Source: Caenispirillum bisanense (lineage in GTDB: Bacteria > Pseudomonadota > Alphaproteobacteria > Rhodospirillales > UBA2165). Taken from it: DNA of 64,000 nucleotides. Made by a program: the position numbers and the translations under genes. Location of the stretch: contig CAMDWJ010000013.1 of NCBI GenBank assembly GCA_945877815.1, forward strand, positions 1 to 64,000, in the 5' to 3' direction. Below the pieces are notes generated by a model, which did not search any database, was not told where the DNA came from, and worked only from the letters and a program-made list of their open reading frames with translations. Positions 17,452 to 25,653 of the stretch are shown in pieces (position 1 is the stretch's first letter; each line of letters starts with the position of its first letter).

Positions 17452-18255
17452 TTAGGCCTGCGTCACCATGACCTGGACATCCATCCTCTCGCTTTCGCTG
17501 CCGCCCTCGCGCACACCGCGCAACGGGGCACTGCTGGCGTAGTCCAGGCCGACCGCCAGCCCGATATGGCGTTCCGTCCCGCAGGTCTTGTTGGCCAAAT
17601 CGAAACTGACCCAACCCAGGCCTTCGATCCAGACGGCGGCCCAGGCATGACTCGCAACCTGCGGCGTAGCCTCGTCGCCGGTATAGAGATAGCCGCTCAC
17701 ATAGCGGGCGGGCATGCCCAATTCGCGCGCGCAGGCGATGAAGACATGCGCCATATCCTGGCAAACGCCCCGCCCGTTCTTGAGCGCGTCGGATGCGGTC
17801 GAATGGACGTGGCTGCTCCCTTCTGTATAGACGATCCGCTCGGTCAGCGCCTGGGAGAGCTCATGGGCGGCATCGAGCGGATTGCTGCGCGCGGTTTCCA
17901 CGTACGGTACGACGAAATCGCGAATTTCCGAGTCAATTTGTGTGAGCTGCGTAGGACGCAGGAATACCTTGATCGGCAAAATGCCATCGTCGGGCAACAC
18001 ACCGTTGAGTTCCGTGGTTTCGACGATGCCGTTCGCCGAGACCGAGATCTGATTGACGATTTCGTCGCATACCAAGGTATGGCACAAATTGCCGAAACCG
18101 TCGGTCCACGGCGAAAGACGCCCCTGCCCTTCGACGTTCCATCGAATAACGCGCTGACTGGGATTGTTACGCGGAGTCAGGCGCAGATATTGCGTGCTGT
18201 ACCGGATCGCGTGGTCATAATTATAAACGGTGCGATGGCGGACAACGATACGCAA
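17452..18255 (-). CDS. Transglutaminase-like cysteine protease/ligase of the Anbu operon
   Basis: A 267-residue protein. The N-terminal beta-sandwich (Bact_transglu_N; HRTVYNYDHAIRYSTQYLRL) is followed by a transglutaminase core with the triad C165 (GRGVCQDMAH), H203 (ASHAWAAVWI) and D219 (FDLAN). There is no signal peptide, so it acts in the cytoplasm, probably cleaving or forming isopeptide or amide bonds in the peptide made or modified by the ATP-grasp/alpha-E pair (published genomic inference, not proven). It starts 12 nt after the alpha-E stop with a G-rich ribosome-binding site (GGGGGGTGA). Confidence 0.93.
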   Translation of the reverse strand: MRIVVRHRTVYNYDHAIRYSTQYLRLTPRNNPSQRVIRWNVEGQGRLSPWTDGFGNLCHTLVCDEIVNQISVSANGIVETTELNGVLPDDGILPIKVFLRPTQLTQIDSEIRDFVVPYVETARSNPLDAAHELSQALTERIVYTEGSSHVHSTASDALKNGRGVCQDMAHVFIACARELGMPARYVSGYLYTGDEATPQVASHAWAAVWIEGLGWVSFDLANKTCGTERHIGLAVGLDYASSAPLRGVREGGSESERMDVQVMVTQA

Positions 18256-18267
18256 CGCTCACCCCCC

Positions 18268-19209
18268 TTAGGCGATCATCAGAAAATCGCGCTGCATCTG
18301 CACCGCGAAAGATCCTTGGCTTTTCAAGAAATCGGTCAAAAATTCGTGCAGGCCGGATTTGAATATATCCGACATGCGCCCGAAATGAAGTCGCGCATGA
18401 ATTTCGCCCGCCTGGCGCCGGCATTCGTAGATACGCGTCCCGCATAAAAGATCCAACGTATCGGTGATCCGGTTGAAACTAGCGTGGAGCGAACGCGGCA
18501 TGTCGGCGCGCAGAATCAAAAGTTGTGCGACGCGTTCCGGCGTGATTACGTTGCGATAGATGCGATGATAGGATCGGAAGGCGCTGACCGCGCGAAGAAC
18601 CGCACCCCACTGATAATAATCGAGCACGCCGCCGACATCTTCGACCGACGGCAAAAGTATGTGATATTTGCCGTCGAGCAACCGCGCCGTATTGTCCGCG
18701 CGCTCGATGGCATCGCCGAGATCGATAAAATGATGACTTTCATCGCGCAACAACGTGCTGTCGATAACGCCGCGGAACAGATGCGAGCGTTCCTTCACCC
18801 AATCGAAGAAATTCTGATAACCCTGGGCCGCCAGCCTCGGTTCGTCGATCCCGCTTAATTCAATCCACGTTGCGTTCAAGCTTTCGAACATTTCCGTGGT
18901 GATCGATCCACGAAGCGCTCGGGCATTTTCGCGCGCCACCTGAATGCAGGAATAGATGCTGGACGTATTGTTGCTGTCGAGCGCCAGATGGCGGATGACG
19001 TTCTGCCGATTGACCGTCCCATAAGCGGCGTCGAATTCGTCCCAATTTCCGCCGATTTGCACGGCCGATCCCCAGATCGACAAGCCTTCGCGCGTTTCCT
19101 CCGGCATGAGAGACATGCGATAGCTGACTTCGAGGATGCGCGCGATATTCTCGGCCCGTTCGACGTAACGTGCCATCCAATACAGCTGATCGGCAGTACG
19201 GCTCAGCAT
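18268..19209 (-). CDS. Alpha-E domain protein of the Anbu operon
   Basis: A 313-residue all-helical protein of the alpha-E family. Diagnostic features are the start MLSRTADQLYWMARYVERAEN, the central ERADNTARLLDGKYH and the C-terminal LCGTRIYECRRQAGE helix. Alpha-E proteins are found almost only with circularly permuted ATP-grasp and transglutaminase proteins. The start at 19209 is chosen because the upstream TGA is one base away (TGACATG) and homology begins there. Its biochemical role is unknown; an adaptor or conserved acid-rich helical enzyme has been proposed. Confidence 0.92.
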   Translation of the reverse strand: MLSRTADQLYWMARYVERAENIARILEVSYRMSLMPEETREGLSIWGSAVQIGGNWDEFDAAYGTVNRQNVIRHLALDSNNTSSIYSCIQVARENARALRGSITTEMFESLNATWIELSGIDEPRLAAQGYQNFFDWVKERSHLFRGVIDSTLLRDESHHFIDLGDAIERADNTARLLDGKYHILLPSVEDVGGVLDYYQWGAVLRAVSAFRSYHRIYRNVITPERVAQLLILRADMPRSLHASFNRITDTLDLLCGTRIYECRRQAGEIHARLHFGRMSDIFKSGLHEFLTDFLKSQGSFAVQMQRDFLMIA

Positions 19210-19210
19210 G

Positions 19211-20626
19211 TCACTCTTCCAGGATCCAAGTGTCCTTGGTGCCGCCGCCCTGCGACGAATTGACGACCAGAGAACCTTCAACGAGTGCGACCCGCGTGAG
19301 TCCGCCCGGCATCACCACGGTTTCCTCGCCGCTCAGCACATAAGGACGCAGATCGACGTGGCGCGGAGCGATACCCTGTTCGACCAGTGTCGGACAGGTG
19401 GACAGAGCCAAAGTCGGCTGGGCGATATAATTCGAGGGATTGGCCAAAATCTTATGACGGAAGATTTCGATTTGCGCCGCCGTGCTGGCGGGCCCCACGA
19501 GCATGCCGTAACCACCCGAGCCGTGCACCTCCTTGACCACCAATTCGTCAAGATGTTCGAGCGTATAGGCGAGGTCGTCTTTTTCGCGCAGCAGATATGT
19601 AGGCACGTTCGCGAGGAGCGGCTCCTCGCCCAGATAAAAGCGCACCAAGGCCGGCACGTAAGGATAGATCGATTTATCGTCGGCAACCCCGGTCCCCATC
19701 GCGTTCGCGATGGTCACACGCCCCGAGCGATAAACCGACAACAGCCCCGGAACGCCCAGGCTCGAATCGTGGCGGAAGGCCAGGGGATCGATGAAATCGT
19801 CGTCGATCCGGCGATAGATGACGTCGACCCTGCGTGGCCCTTCGGTCGTGCGCATGAAGACCGCATTGTCGGCCACGAACAGATCGGCACCTTCGACCAG
19901 TTCGATGCCCATTTCGTCGGCCAGAAAGGCATGCTCGTAATAAGCGCTGTTATAGGCGCCGGGCGTTAGCAGGACGACGGTGGGGTCCTGCGCGCCGCCG
20001 GGGGCGACGCCACGCAAGGTGCGCAACAAGACATCCGGATAATGATCGACCGGTGCGATGCGCATCTCGGAGAACAACTCCGGAAACAGGCGCATCATCA
20101 CTTGGCGGTTTTCCAGCATATAGGCGACGCCGGAGGGCGAACGCAGATTATCCTCGAGCACGTAGAACTCGTTCTCGCTCACGCGCACAATATCGATCCC
20201 GGCGATATGGGTATAGATCCCACCGGGCACGGTGAACCCCTGCATCTGTGGCTGATACTGCGCGTTGGCAAGGATCACGTCTTCCGGAATGATACCAGCC
20301 CGCATCACGTTGCGATCGTGATACAGATCGTGCAGGAACATATTGAGCGCGCGAACACGCTGGATGCTGCCGTCCGATAACCGCTTCCATTCGTCGGCGC
20401 TGAAGACACGCGGGATGACGTCGAACGGGATTAGCCGTTCCGTTCCACCATCGTCGCCGTAGACGATAAAAGTGATGCCCAGGCGGCGGAACAAGACTTC
20501 GGCTTCCGTGCTGCGTTGCCGCAGACGATCCAGGGTCGACCACTTGAGCCAGTCAGATATGTGACGGTACGCCGGACGGGCCGACCCGTCCGGAGAAGTC
20601 ATTTCATCGAATAAACGGCGCTGCAT
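19211..20626 (-). CDS. Circularly permuted ATP-grasp protein of the Anbu operon
   Basis: A 471-residue CP-ATP-grasp (type 2) protein, probably forming amide bonds between a carboxylate and an amine with ATP. Typical blocks are IPFDVIPRVF, YHDRNVMRAGIIPEDVI, the ATP-grasp segment YVLEDNLRSPSGVAYMLENR, VVLLTPGAYNSAYYEHAFLA and LVVKEVHGSGGYGMLVG. It is the first gene of a five-gene operon read leftward, so its upstream region (20627-20805) should hold the operon promoter. The real substrate is unknown; family context suggests peptide tagging or small-peptide synthesis. Confidence 0.93.
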   Translation of the reverse strand: MQRRLFDEMTSPDGSARPAYRHISDWLKWSTLDRLRQRSTEAEVLFRRLGITFIVYGDDGGTERLIPFDVIPRVFSADEWKRLSDGSIQRVRALNMFLHDLYHDRNVMRAGIIPEDVILANAQYQPQMQGFTVPGGIYTHIAGIDIVRVSENEFYVLEDNLRSPSGVAYMLENRQVMMRLFPELFSEMRIAPVDHYPDVLLRTLRGVAPGGAQDPTVVLLTPGAYNSAYYEHAFLADEMGIELVEGADLFVADNAVFMRTTEGPRRVDVIYRRIDDDFIDPLAFRHDSSLGVPGLLSVYRSGRVTIANAMGTGVADDKSIYPYVPALVRFYLGEEPLLANVPTYLLREKDDLAYTLEHLDELVVKEVHGSGGYGMLVGPASTAAQIEIFRHKILANPSNYIAQPTLALSTCPTLVEQGIAPRHVDLRPYVLSGEETVVMPGGLTRVALVEGSLVVNSSQGGGTKDTWILEE

Positions 20627-20805
20627 ATCCAGACCAAGTTGGTCTACCTCACAAAATACTCAACGCCACGCTATTTGAACCCTAGAGCATTTCGTGGGCG
20701 TTGGTCCACAAGCTTCGACAAGCCGCCGACGCTTTACCCTCAATCCCTGGCATGCTCTAAAAAGCGCCCACGCCATCGACACGCTCAATAAGGGAGGAAC
20801 AGACA
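20627..20805. promoter_or_regulatory. Divergent intergenic region with split inverted repeat
   Basis: The stretch separates the Anbu operon from the enoyl-CoA hydratase gene and must serve both directions. It holds tagagcat at 20683-20690 and its exact complement atgctcta at 20752-20759, 61 bases apart, in the CTAGAGCATTT context that recurs in many alphaproteobacterial intergenic regions. No promoter hexamers could be assigned with confidence. Confidence 0.35.
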
Positions 20806-21528
20806 TTGCCCGACAATTTCATCGTTACCCGCGACGGCGACGTCACCACGATCGTCACTAACAAGGCCGACGACGGAAACCGTTTTTCCGATGCCATGGC
20901 GATCGAGATGGCCGGCTTGCTCGATGCGGAATCGAAGTCCGCCCGCCTGGTCCTGTTCAAGGGTGCCGGCAGGGATTTCTGCACCGGCCGCTCGGGCGGC
21001 ATGCCGCCGGTCTCGACCGAGGCTTACGAATTCCGCGACGGCTTCGAGGCGGTCTTCAATTGCTATGACTCCTTCCGGCGCTGCAAGGCCCCTGTCATCG
21101 GCGTCATTCAGGGCAAGGCGCTCGGCTTCGGCTGTTCGCTGGCCTCGTTGTGCGACATTACTATCGCCGCCGACAACGCAACCTTCGCGCTCCCCGAGAC
21201 TTCGCATAAAATCATGCCGACGGCGGCCATGTCGGCGCTGATAGACCGCGTGTCGCGCAAGGCGCTCATGCATATCGCATACACAGCCGAGGAAATATCG
21301 GCCGAGCATGCGATGATTGCAGGCATCGTCAGCTCGGTCGTTCCGGCGGCCCAGTTGGAAGCCTCCGCCACCGCGCTGGTCGAAAAGATGAAGAAAATTC
21401 CGAAACCCGCTGTCCTTGCGGTGAAAGAATTCACCATGAACGGCATCGGTCTGTCCAATAACGCAATGCTCGCCTTCGCGAAGAACCTGCACGCGACGGT
21501 CAATTCCTATTCCAAGATGCGGTCCTAA
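20806..21528 (+). CDS. Enoyl-CoA hydratase/isomerase family protein
   Basis: A 240-residue crotonase-fold protein acting on acyl-CoA thioesters. The oxyanion-hole segments are FTGRDF-like KGAGRDFCTGRSGG and VIGVIQGKALGFGCSLASLCD; the usual catalytic Glu positions read differently (DITIAADNATFALPETSHKI), so the reaction may be isomerisation or ring chemistry instead of plain hydration. The start is TTG, with AGGGAGGA 7 nt before it. The O-methyltransferase gene follows after 9 nt, so they form an operon. Confidence 0.85.
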   Translation: MPDNFIVTRDGDVTTIVTNKADDGNRFSDAMAIEMAGLLDAESKSARLVLFKGAGRDFCTGRSGGMPPVSTEAYEFRDGFEAVFNCYDSFRRCKAPVIGVIQGKALGFGCSLASLCDITIAADNATFALPETSHKIMPTAAMSALIDRVSRKALMHIAYTAEEISAEHAMIAGIVSSVVPAAQLEASATALVEKMKKIPKPAVLAVKEFTMNGIGLSNNAMLAFAKNLHATVNSYSKMRS

Positions 21529-21537
21529 GAAACCGCC

Positions 21538-22191
21538 ATGGTGCAGATGACTCGCAAGCTCGCGGATTATGTGCGCCAGGTCAGCTTGCGTGAGCCGGAC
21601 GTCCTGCGCCGCCTGCGCGTCGCGACTGACGCCCATCCTCACGCCGAATGGGCGAGCGATCCCCAGCAAACCCAATTCCTCACACTGCTCGCACAGATGA
21701 TCGGCGCGAAGAATGTCGTCGAGGTCGGCACTTTCACGGGCTATACAACCTGCGCCCTGGCGCTGGCATTGCCAGCTGGAGGGCGCATCGTCACCCTAGA
21801 TTTGGAGCCGAGCTTTCCAGCGGTTGGGCTTCCCTTCTGGCTTGAAGCCGGAATGTCCGAACGCATAGAACTGAAACTCGGCGAAGCCATCGCCTCGCTG
21901 GATGCGCTGCTTGAATCGCCGGGTCCCGACAGCTTCGACATGGCCTATATCGACTGCAACAAGAAGGACTATGACGCCTACTACGAACGCTGCCTCGGCC
22001 TCGTGCGACCAGGCGGCGTGATCGCCATCGACAATGTCTTATGGGGCGGCAGCGTCATCGATTCCGACGACCGCCGGAAATCGGCCGTGGCAATCCGCGC
22101 GTTGAACCGGAAACTCCATGGCGACAGCCGGGTCAATTTAGCCCTTCTGTCCATTGGCGATGGCCTGACGCTGGCCTGGAAACGGCCCTAG
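21538..22191 (+). CDS. Class I SAM-dependent O-methyltransferase (caffeoyl-CoA type)
   Basis: A 217-residue methyltransferase of the catechol/caffeoyl-CoA O-methyltransferase family. The SAM-binding motif I is VVEVGTFTGYTTCALALALP, motif II GRIVTLDLEPSF, and the metal-binding acids are in MAYIDCNKKDYDAYYE and VIAIDNVLWGG. It methylates hydroxyl groups of small aromatic acceptors, the exact one unknown. It is co-transcribed with the crotonase-type gene. An ATG three codons in (21547) is an equally good start. Confidence 0.88.
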   Translation: MVQMTRKLADYVRQVSLREPDVLRRLRVATDAHPHAEWASDPQQTQFLTLLAQMIGAKNVVEVGTFTGYTTCALALALPAGGRIVTLDLEPSFPAVGLPFWLEAGMSERIELKLGEAIASLDALLESPGPDSFDMAYIDCNKKDYDAYYERCLGLVRPGGVIAIDNVLWGGSVIDSDDRRKSAVAIRALNRKLHGDSRVNLALLSIGDGLTLAWKRP

Positions 22192-22221
22192 CCGTCGGGC
22201 GTGGGCGCCACCGCCGGATGT

Positions 22222-22458
22222 TTACGCCGCGCGCTGGTGAAACATCCGGTAATGCCCATCCTTGGAGATCGGCGCCAGACCCTCGGCGATCTTCGTCCAA
22301 GACGCCCCCTTATTCTCAGAGGCATAAATCGCGCCGGTCTAGGTGCGTTCCAACCGGATCACACCTTTGATCGATGCGATCAGCAAGCGGGTCGCCGGGG
22401 CCGTGCCCTCCGTCTCTCGCGTTCCATTTGGCGACAAACAAGCGACGATCTTGTCCAT
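22222..22458 (-). pseudogene. BNR/Asp-box-type protein remnant with internal stop
   Basis: A frame of 79 codons that starts with a good ribosome-binding site (GGAGG 7 nt before ATG) but has TAG at codon 40 (22339-22341). The first half (ATRLLIASIKGVIRLERT) resembles the N terminus and the second half (GAIYASENKGASWTKIAEGL) the Asp-box C terminus of sialidase-like repeat proteins of about 300 residues, so the middle appears deleted. The family call rests on the SxNKGxSW Asp-box motif. It lies between convergent genes and is probably dead. Confidence 0.6.
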
Positions 22459-22484
22459 AGGCAGCCTCCGGCAAAAATTATTGT

Positions 22485-22967
22485 TTACGGTTTCGAGTCG
22501 AGCGCCTCACTCTCCACCTTGTCGCCCACCTTGATCCCGAGACGCTGTGCCGTTCCGCCGTTGACCTCAAGCACCGCGCGCGCCGGCTTCCGCGTCGGAA
22601 TGATTTCCTCCGATTGCGGCACCGCGCGTTCGGCAATATCGACGACCGTGCCGTCAGCACCGATGAAGATCATATCGAGCGGAATGAAGGTGTTCTTCAT
22701 CCACATGGTGATGCGCGTCGGCGTCCGGTAGTCGAACAGCATACCGGCATCGGGCGCCAGGCTGCGCCGATACATAAGCCCCTGTATCTGCTGGCGATCG
22801 CTCAAAGCCAGTTCAACCGTGAACACGTTGCGTTTGGCGCCGCTCACGATGGCAAGCTTGGCGGTCTTGAAGGTTTCGAGTCCTTGCGCGCGCACCAACC
22901 CCGGCGCTGCGGCCAATAAGGTCACCAACGTCCCGAGCAAAGTACGGCGAGTCAGAAACATGTGCAT
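22485..22967 (-). CDS. DUF192 family exported protein
   Basis: A 160-residue protein. The N terminus FLTRRTLLGTLVTLLAAAPGLVRAQ is a signal peptide with a twin-Arg pair but not a full Tat consensus. The DUF192 core is seen as FTVELALSDRQQIQGLMYRRSL, MLFDYRTPTRITMWMKNTFIPLDMIF and the C-terminal RAVLEVNGGTAQRLGIKVGD. The family is widespread and its function is unknown. It is divergent from the thiamine-precursor transporter operon. An ATG two codons in is possible as the start. Confidence 0.88.
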   Translation of the reverse strand: MHMFLTRRTLLGTLVTLLAAAPGLVRAQGLETFKTAKLAIVSGAKRNVFTVELALSDRQQIQGLMYRRSLAPDAGMLFDYRTPTRITMWMKNTFIPLDMIFIGADGTVVDIAERAVPQSEEIIPTRKPARAVLEVNGGTAQRLGIKVGDKVESEALDSKP

Positions 22968-23044
22968 AGCTCGATTAATGCGCGTTTCTCAGGCCGTGCC
23001 AAGGGGCCTTGCCGACACCGCGGCACCCGGTCATAGTCCCCGCG

Positions 23045-23141
23045 TTCACTGGGGGGAGCCGGGTTGTCCGGCTGAGAGGTTTCTAAGGCGAAACGACCCC
23101 ACGAACCTGATCCGGATTATGCCGGCGTAGGGAACAGTGCG
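23045..23141 (+). promoter_or_regulatory. TPP riboswitch (Thi box)
   Basis: The conserved blocks appear in order: GGGGGGAGCC, GGCTGAGAGG, ACCCC, GAACCTGATCCGG, CCGGCGTAGGGAA. The closing stem can form between CACTG (23047-23051) and CAGTG (23135-23139). The only Shine-Dalgarno-like sequence before the ATG at 23145 is TAGGGAA, which is part of the conserved 3' aptamer strand, so thiamine pyrophosphate binding should block translation initiation directly. It controls the transporter operon that follows. Confidence 0.96.
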
Positions 23142-23144
23142 CTT

Positions 23145-23903
23145 ATGAATGACCTCGCTTCCCAGAGTTTCGCTGTTTCCATCGACGCGGCCCGCGTGGC
23201 CTACGATGGCGTGGCGCTGTTCGAGGATCTGCACCTCACCCTGCCTGCACGCCAATGGACCTGCCTACTGGGCGAAAGCGGCGTCGGCAAATCGACCCTG
23301 GTGCGCCTGATCGCCGGTCTCCTGCCGCCCGATTCCGACGTCACAGTCTCGTGCGACGATGGCCTCCCCCTGCCCGGGCGCGTCGCCTATATGGCGCAAC
23401 AAGATCTGCTGCTGCCATGGGCCAACGTGCTCGACAATGTGACCCTCGGTGCTCGATTGCGCGAGGGACGCGCGAATAAGGAAACCCAAGAACGCGCCCG
23501 CGCCCTGCTCGCCCGCGTTGGCTTGACCGAGTCGGCGCGCGCCCTCCCGGCCACACTTTCAGGCGGCATGCGCCAACGCGCGGCTCTTGTGCGCACGCTG
23601 ATGGAAAACCGTCCGGTCGTCGTCATGGACGAACCTTTCTCGGCGTTGGATGCCATCACGCGCGTGCGCCTTCAGGAATTGGCCGCCGACCTGCTGCGTG
23701 AGCGCACCGTTCTGTTGGTCACCCACGATCCGCTCGAAGCGCTGCGACTCGGCGATCGCATCCATGTGCTGATCGGCCGGCCCGCTCGCCTCGCCGAGCC
23801 GATGGAACTGACCGGCCCTACGCCGCGTTCGCTGCGCGATCCGGCCGTGCTCTCCGGGCAAGCCGATCTGCTCGAACGCCTCGCCGGGAGTGCCGCGCCT
23901 TGA
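23145..23903 (+). CDS. thiZ: Thiamine-precursor ABC transporter ATP-binding protein
   Basis: A 252-residue ATPase of the nitrate/taurine/HMP-type importers. Walker A is GESGVGKST (residues 43-51), the Q-loop MAQQDLLLPWANV, the signature LSGGMRQRAALVRT, Walker B VVVMDEPFSALDA, and the switch His LVTHDPLEAL. The TPP riboswitch immediately upstream, together with the ThiX- and ThiY-like genes downstream, identifies the pathway: uptake of a thiamine pyrimidine precursor (HMP or formyl-aminomethyl-pyrimidine). Confidence 0.9.
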   Translation: MNDLASQSFAVSIDAARVAYDGVALFEDLHLTLPARQWTCLLGESGVGKSTLVRLIAGLLPPDSDVTVSCDDGLPLPGRVAYMAQQDLLLPWANVLDNVTLGARLREGRANKETQERARALLARVGLTESARALPATLSGGMRQRAALVRTLMENRPVVVMDEPFSALDAITRVRLQELAADLLRERTVLLVTHDPLEALRLGDRIHVLIGRPARLAEPMELTGPTPRSLRDPAVLSGQADLLERLAGSAAP

Positions 23904-24655
23904 AATTCGCGCGACCGGTCATCGTCCTTATTGGGCTCATCGTCGTCTGGCAGATCGTCGTAACCTTAACCGGCGTACAGCCCTTCATCCTGCCGCCACC
24001 GATGAAGGTCGCCGAGACTCTAGTCCATCGCTTCGACGTGATCTGGCCGCACGCGCAGATCACCGCTTTGGAAATCGTGCTCGGTATCGTGACGGGGACC
24101 CTCGTCGGTACGATGAGCGCCCTGCTGATGACCTACTTCGCCCCGGCGCGTCGCTGGCTGTTGCCGGTGCTGGTCATCAGCCAGGCCGTGCCGGTTTTCG
24201 CGCTCGCCCCGCTGCTCGTGCTGTGGCTCGGCTACGGCCTGATCTCCAAGATCGCAATGGCGACACTGATCATCTATTTCCCGGTCACTGCATCGTTTTT
24301 CGACGGGCTGCGGCGAACCGATCCGGGGTTCTTGGATCTCGCGCGCACCATGAATGCCTCGCGTTGGACCACGCTGACGCGCATCCGCATCCCGGCCGCC
24401 ATGCCCGCACTAGCCTCGGGCCTGCGCGTCGCTGCCGCGGTCGCACCGATCGGCGCCATCATCGGCGAATGGGTCGGCTCCTCGGCCGGGCTCGGTTATC
24501 TCATGCTGCATGCCAACGGCCGCATGCAAATTGATCTGTTGTTCGCGGCGCTGGCCGTGCTCGCGACCTTGGCCATCGTTCTCTATTTCGCCGTCGATAT
24601 CGCTCTCAAACGCGCCCTCAACTGGCTGCCCGATACAAACCCCAGTTCTGACTGA
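23900..24655 (+). CDS. thiX: Thiamine-precursor ABC transporter permease
   Basis: A 251-residue inner-membrane protein with about six helices and the permease EAA loop at ARTMNASRWTTLTRIRIPAAMPAL. It starts at a TTG that overlaps the ATPase stop (TTGA at 23900-23903), so translation is coupled. The sequence of the C-terminal half (AVAPIGAIIGEWVGSSAGLGYL) is typical of the SsuC/ThiX group. It is the second gene of the riboswitch-controlled operon. Confidence 0.9.
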   Translation: MKFARPVIVLIGLIVVWQIVVTLTGVQPFILPPPMKVAETLVHRFDVIWPHAQITALEIVLGIVTGTLVGTMSALLMTYFAPARRWLLPVLVISQAVPVFALAPLLVLWLGYGLISKIAMATLIIYFPVTASFFDGLRRTDPGFLDLARTMNASRWTTLTRIRIPAAMPALASGLRVAAAVAPIGAIIGEWVGSSAGLGYLMLHANGRMQIDLLFAALAVLATLAIVLYFAVDIALKRALNWLPDTNPSSD

Positions 24656-24665
24656 AGGAGTCACC

Positions 24666-25604
24666 ATGAAACGCCTCGCCTCACTTTCACTCGTTGGCGC
24701 GCTGTTGCTGGCAACGCCCGCGCAGGCCGCCGAGAAACTGACAGTCATGCTCGACTGGTTCGTGAATCCAGATCATGCGCCGCTGATCGTCGCGAAGGAA
24801 AAAGGCTTCTTCCGCGAGGCCGGACTCGACGTCGAACTAATCGCACCGGCCGATCCCAACGATCCACCCAAGATGGTCGCGGCCGGCAAGGCCGACATCG
24901 CGGTCAGTTATCAACCGCAACAACACGTCCAGGTCGGCGAAGGCCTGCCACTGGTGCGCATCGGCACCTTGGTCTCAACTCCGCTCAATTCCCTGGTCGT
25001 GCTCAAAAGCGGACCGATCCAGTCGATCAAGGACTTGAAGGGCAAAAAGATCGGCTTCTCGGTCGGCGGCTTCGAAAGCGCGTTGCTCAACGCCATGCTG
25101 CAACGCCACGGCCTGACCGTCAAAGATGTGACCCTCGTCAACGTCAACTTCTCGCTTTCGCCGTCGCTGATCACCGGGCAGGTCGATGCCGTCATCGGGG
25201 CGTTTCGCAATTTCGAACTCAACCAGATGGATATCGCGGGCCATCCGGGACGCGCGTTCTATCCGGAAGAAGAAGGTGTTCCCTCCTATGACGAGTTGAT
25301 CCTGGTCGCCAACAAGGCCAAGGCAAACGACAAGCGTTTTCGTCCCTTCATCGATGCGCTGGAGCGCGGCGCCCAGTTCCTGCTCAACCATCCCGACGAA
25401 TCGTGGAAGCTTTTCGTCGGCGCGCACAAGGAACTGGACGACGAGCTCAACAAGCGCGCGTGGCGCGACACGCTGCCGCGCTTCACCCATTCGCCGGCGG
25501 CACTCGACACACAGCGCTACAGCCGCTTCGCAGCCTTCCTGCTCAAGGAAGGATTGATCAAGCAGGCGCAGAAGGTAGGCGACGTCGCGGTGGAGTTGCC
25601 GTAA
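24666..25604 (+). CDS. thiY: Thiamine-pyrimidine-precursor binding protein
   Basis: A 312-residue NMT1/THI5-like periplasmic protein. The signal peptide MKRLASLSLVGALLLATPAQA ends before AEKLTVML. The mature N terminus (DWFVNPDHAPLIVAKEKGFF) carries the NMT1 signature residues that stack on the pyrimidine ring. In Bacillus and relatives ThiY binds N-formyl-4-amino-5-aminomethyl-2-methylpyrimidine. GAAGGAG precedes the ATG. It is the last gene of the riboswitch operon. Confidence 0.92.
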   Translation: MKRLASLSLVGALLLATPAQAAEKLTVMLDWFVNPDHAPLIVAKEKGFFREAGLDVELIAPADPNDPPKMVAAGKADIAVSYQPQQHVQVGEGLPLVRIGTLVSTPLNSLVVLKSGPIQSIKDLKGKKIGFSVGGFESALLNAMLQRHGLTVKDVTLVNVNFSLSPSLITGQVDAVIGAFRNFELNQMDIAGHPGRAFYPEEEGVPSYDELILVANKAKANDKRFRPFIDALERGAQFLLNHPDESWKLFVGAHKELDDELNKRAWRDTLPRFTHSPAALDTQRYSRFAAFLLKEGLIKQAQKVGDVAVELP

Positions 25605-25620
25605 CGCCTCGATCCTTGCA

Positions 25621-25653
25621 CACTGCCTTCCAATCGAAATACGGGAGGCAGTG
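25621..25653 (+). promoter_or_regulatory. Hairpin enclosing the ribosome-binding site and start of the next gene
   Basis: cactgccttcc (25621-25631) pairs with gggaggcagtg (25643-25653) over 11 base pairs with a single T-G wobble, leaving an 11-base loop (aatcgaaatac). The 3' arm contains the Shine-Dalgarno GGGAGG and the first base of the GTG start. Translation of the transporter gene should therefore depend on opening this stem. It has no U-tract, so it is not a standard terminator. Confidence 0.55.
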
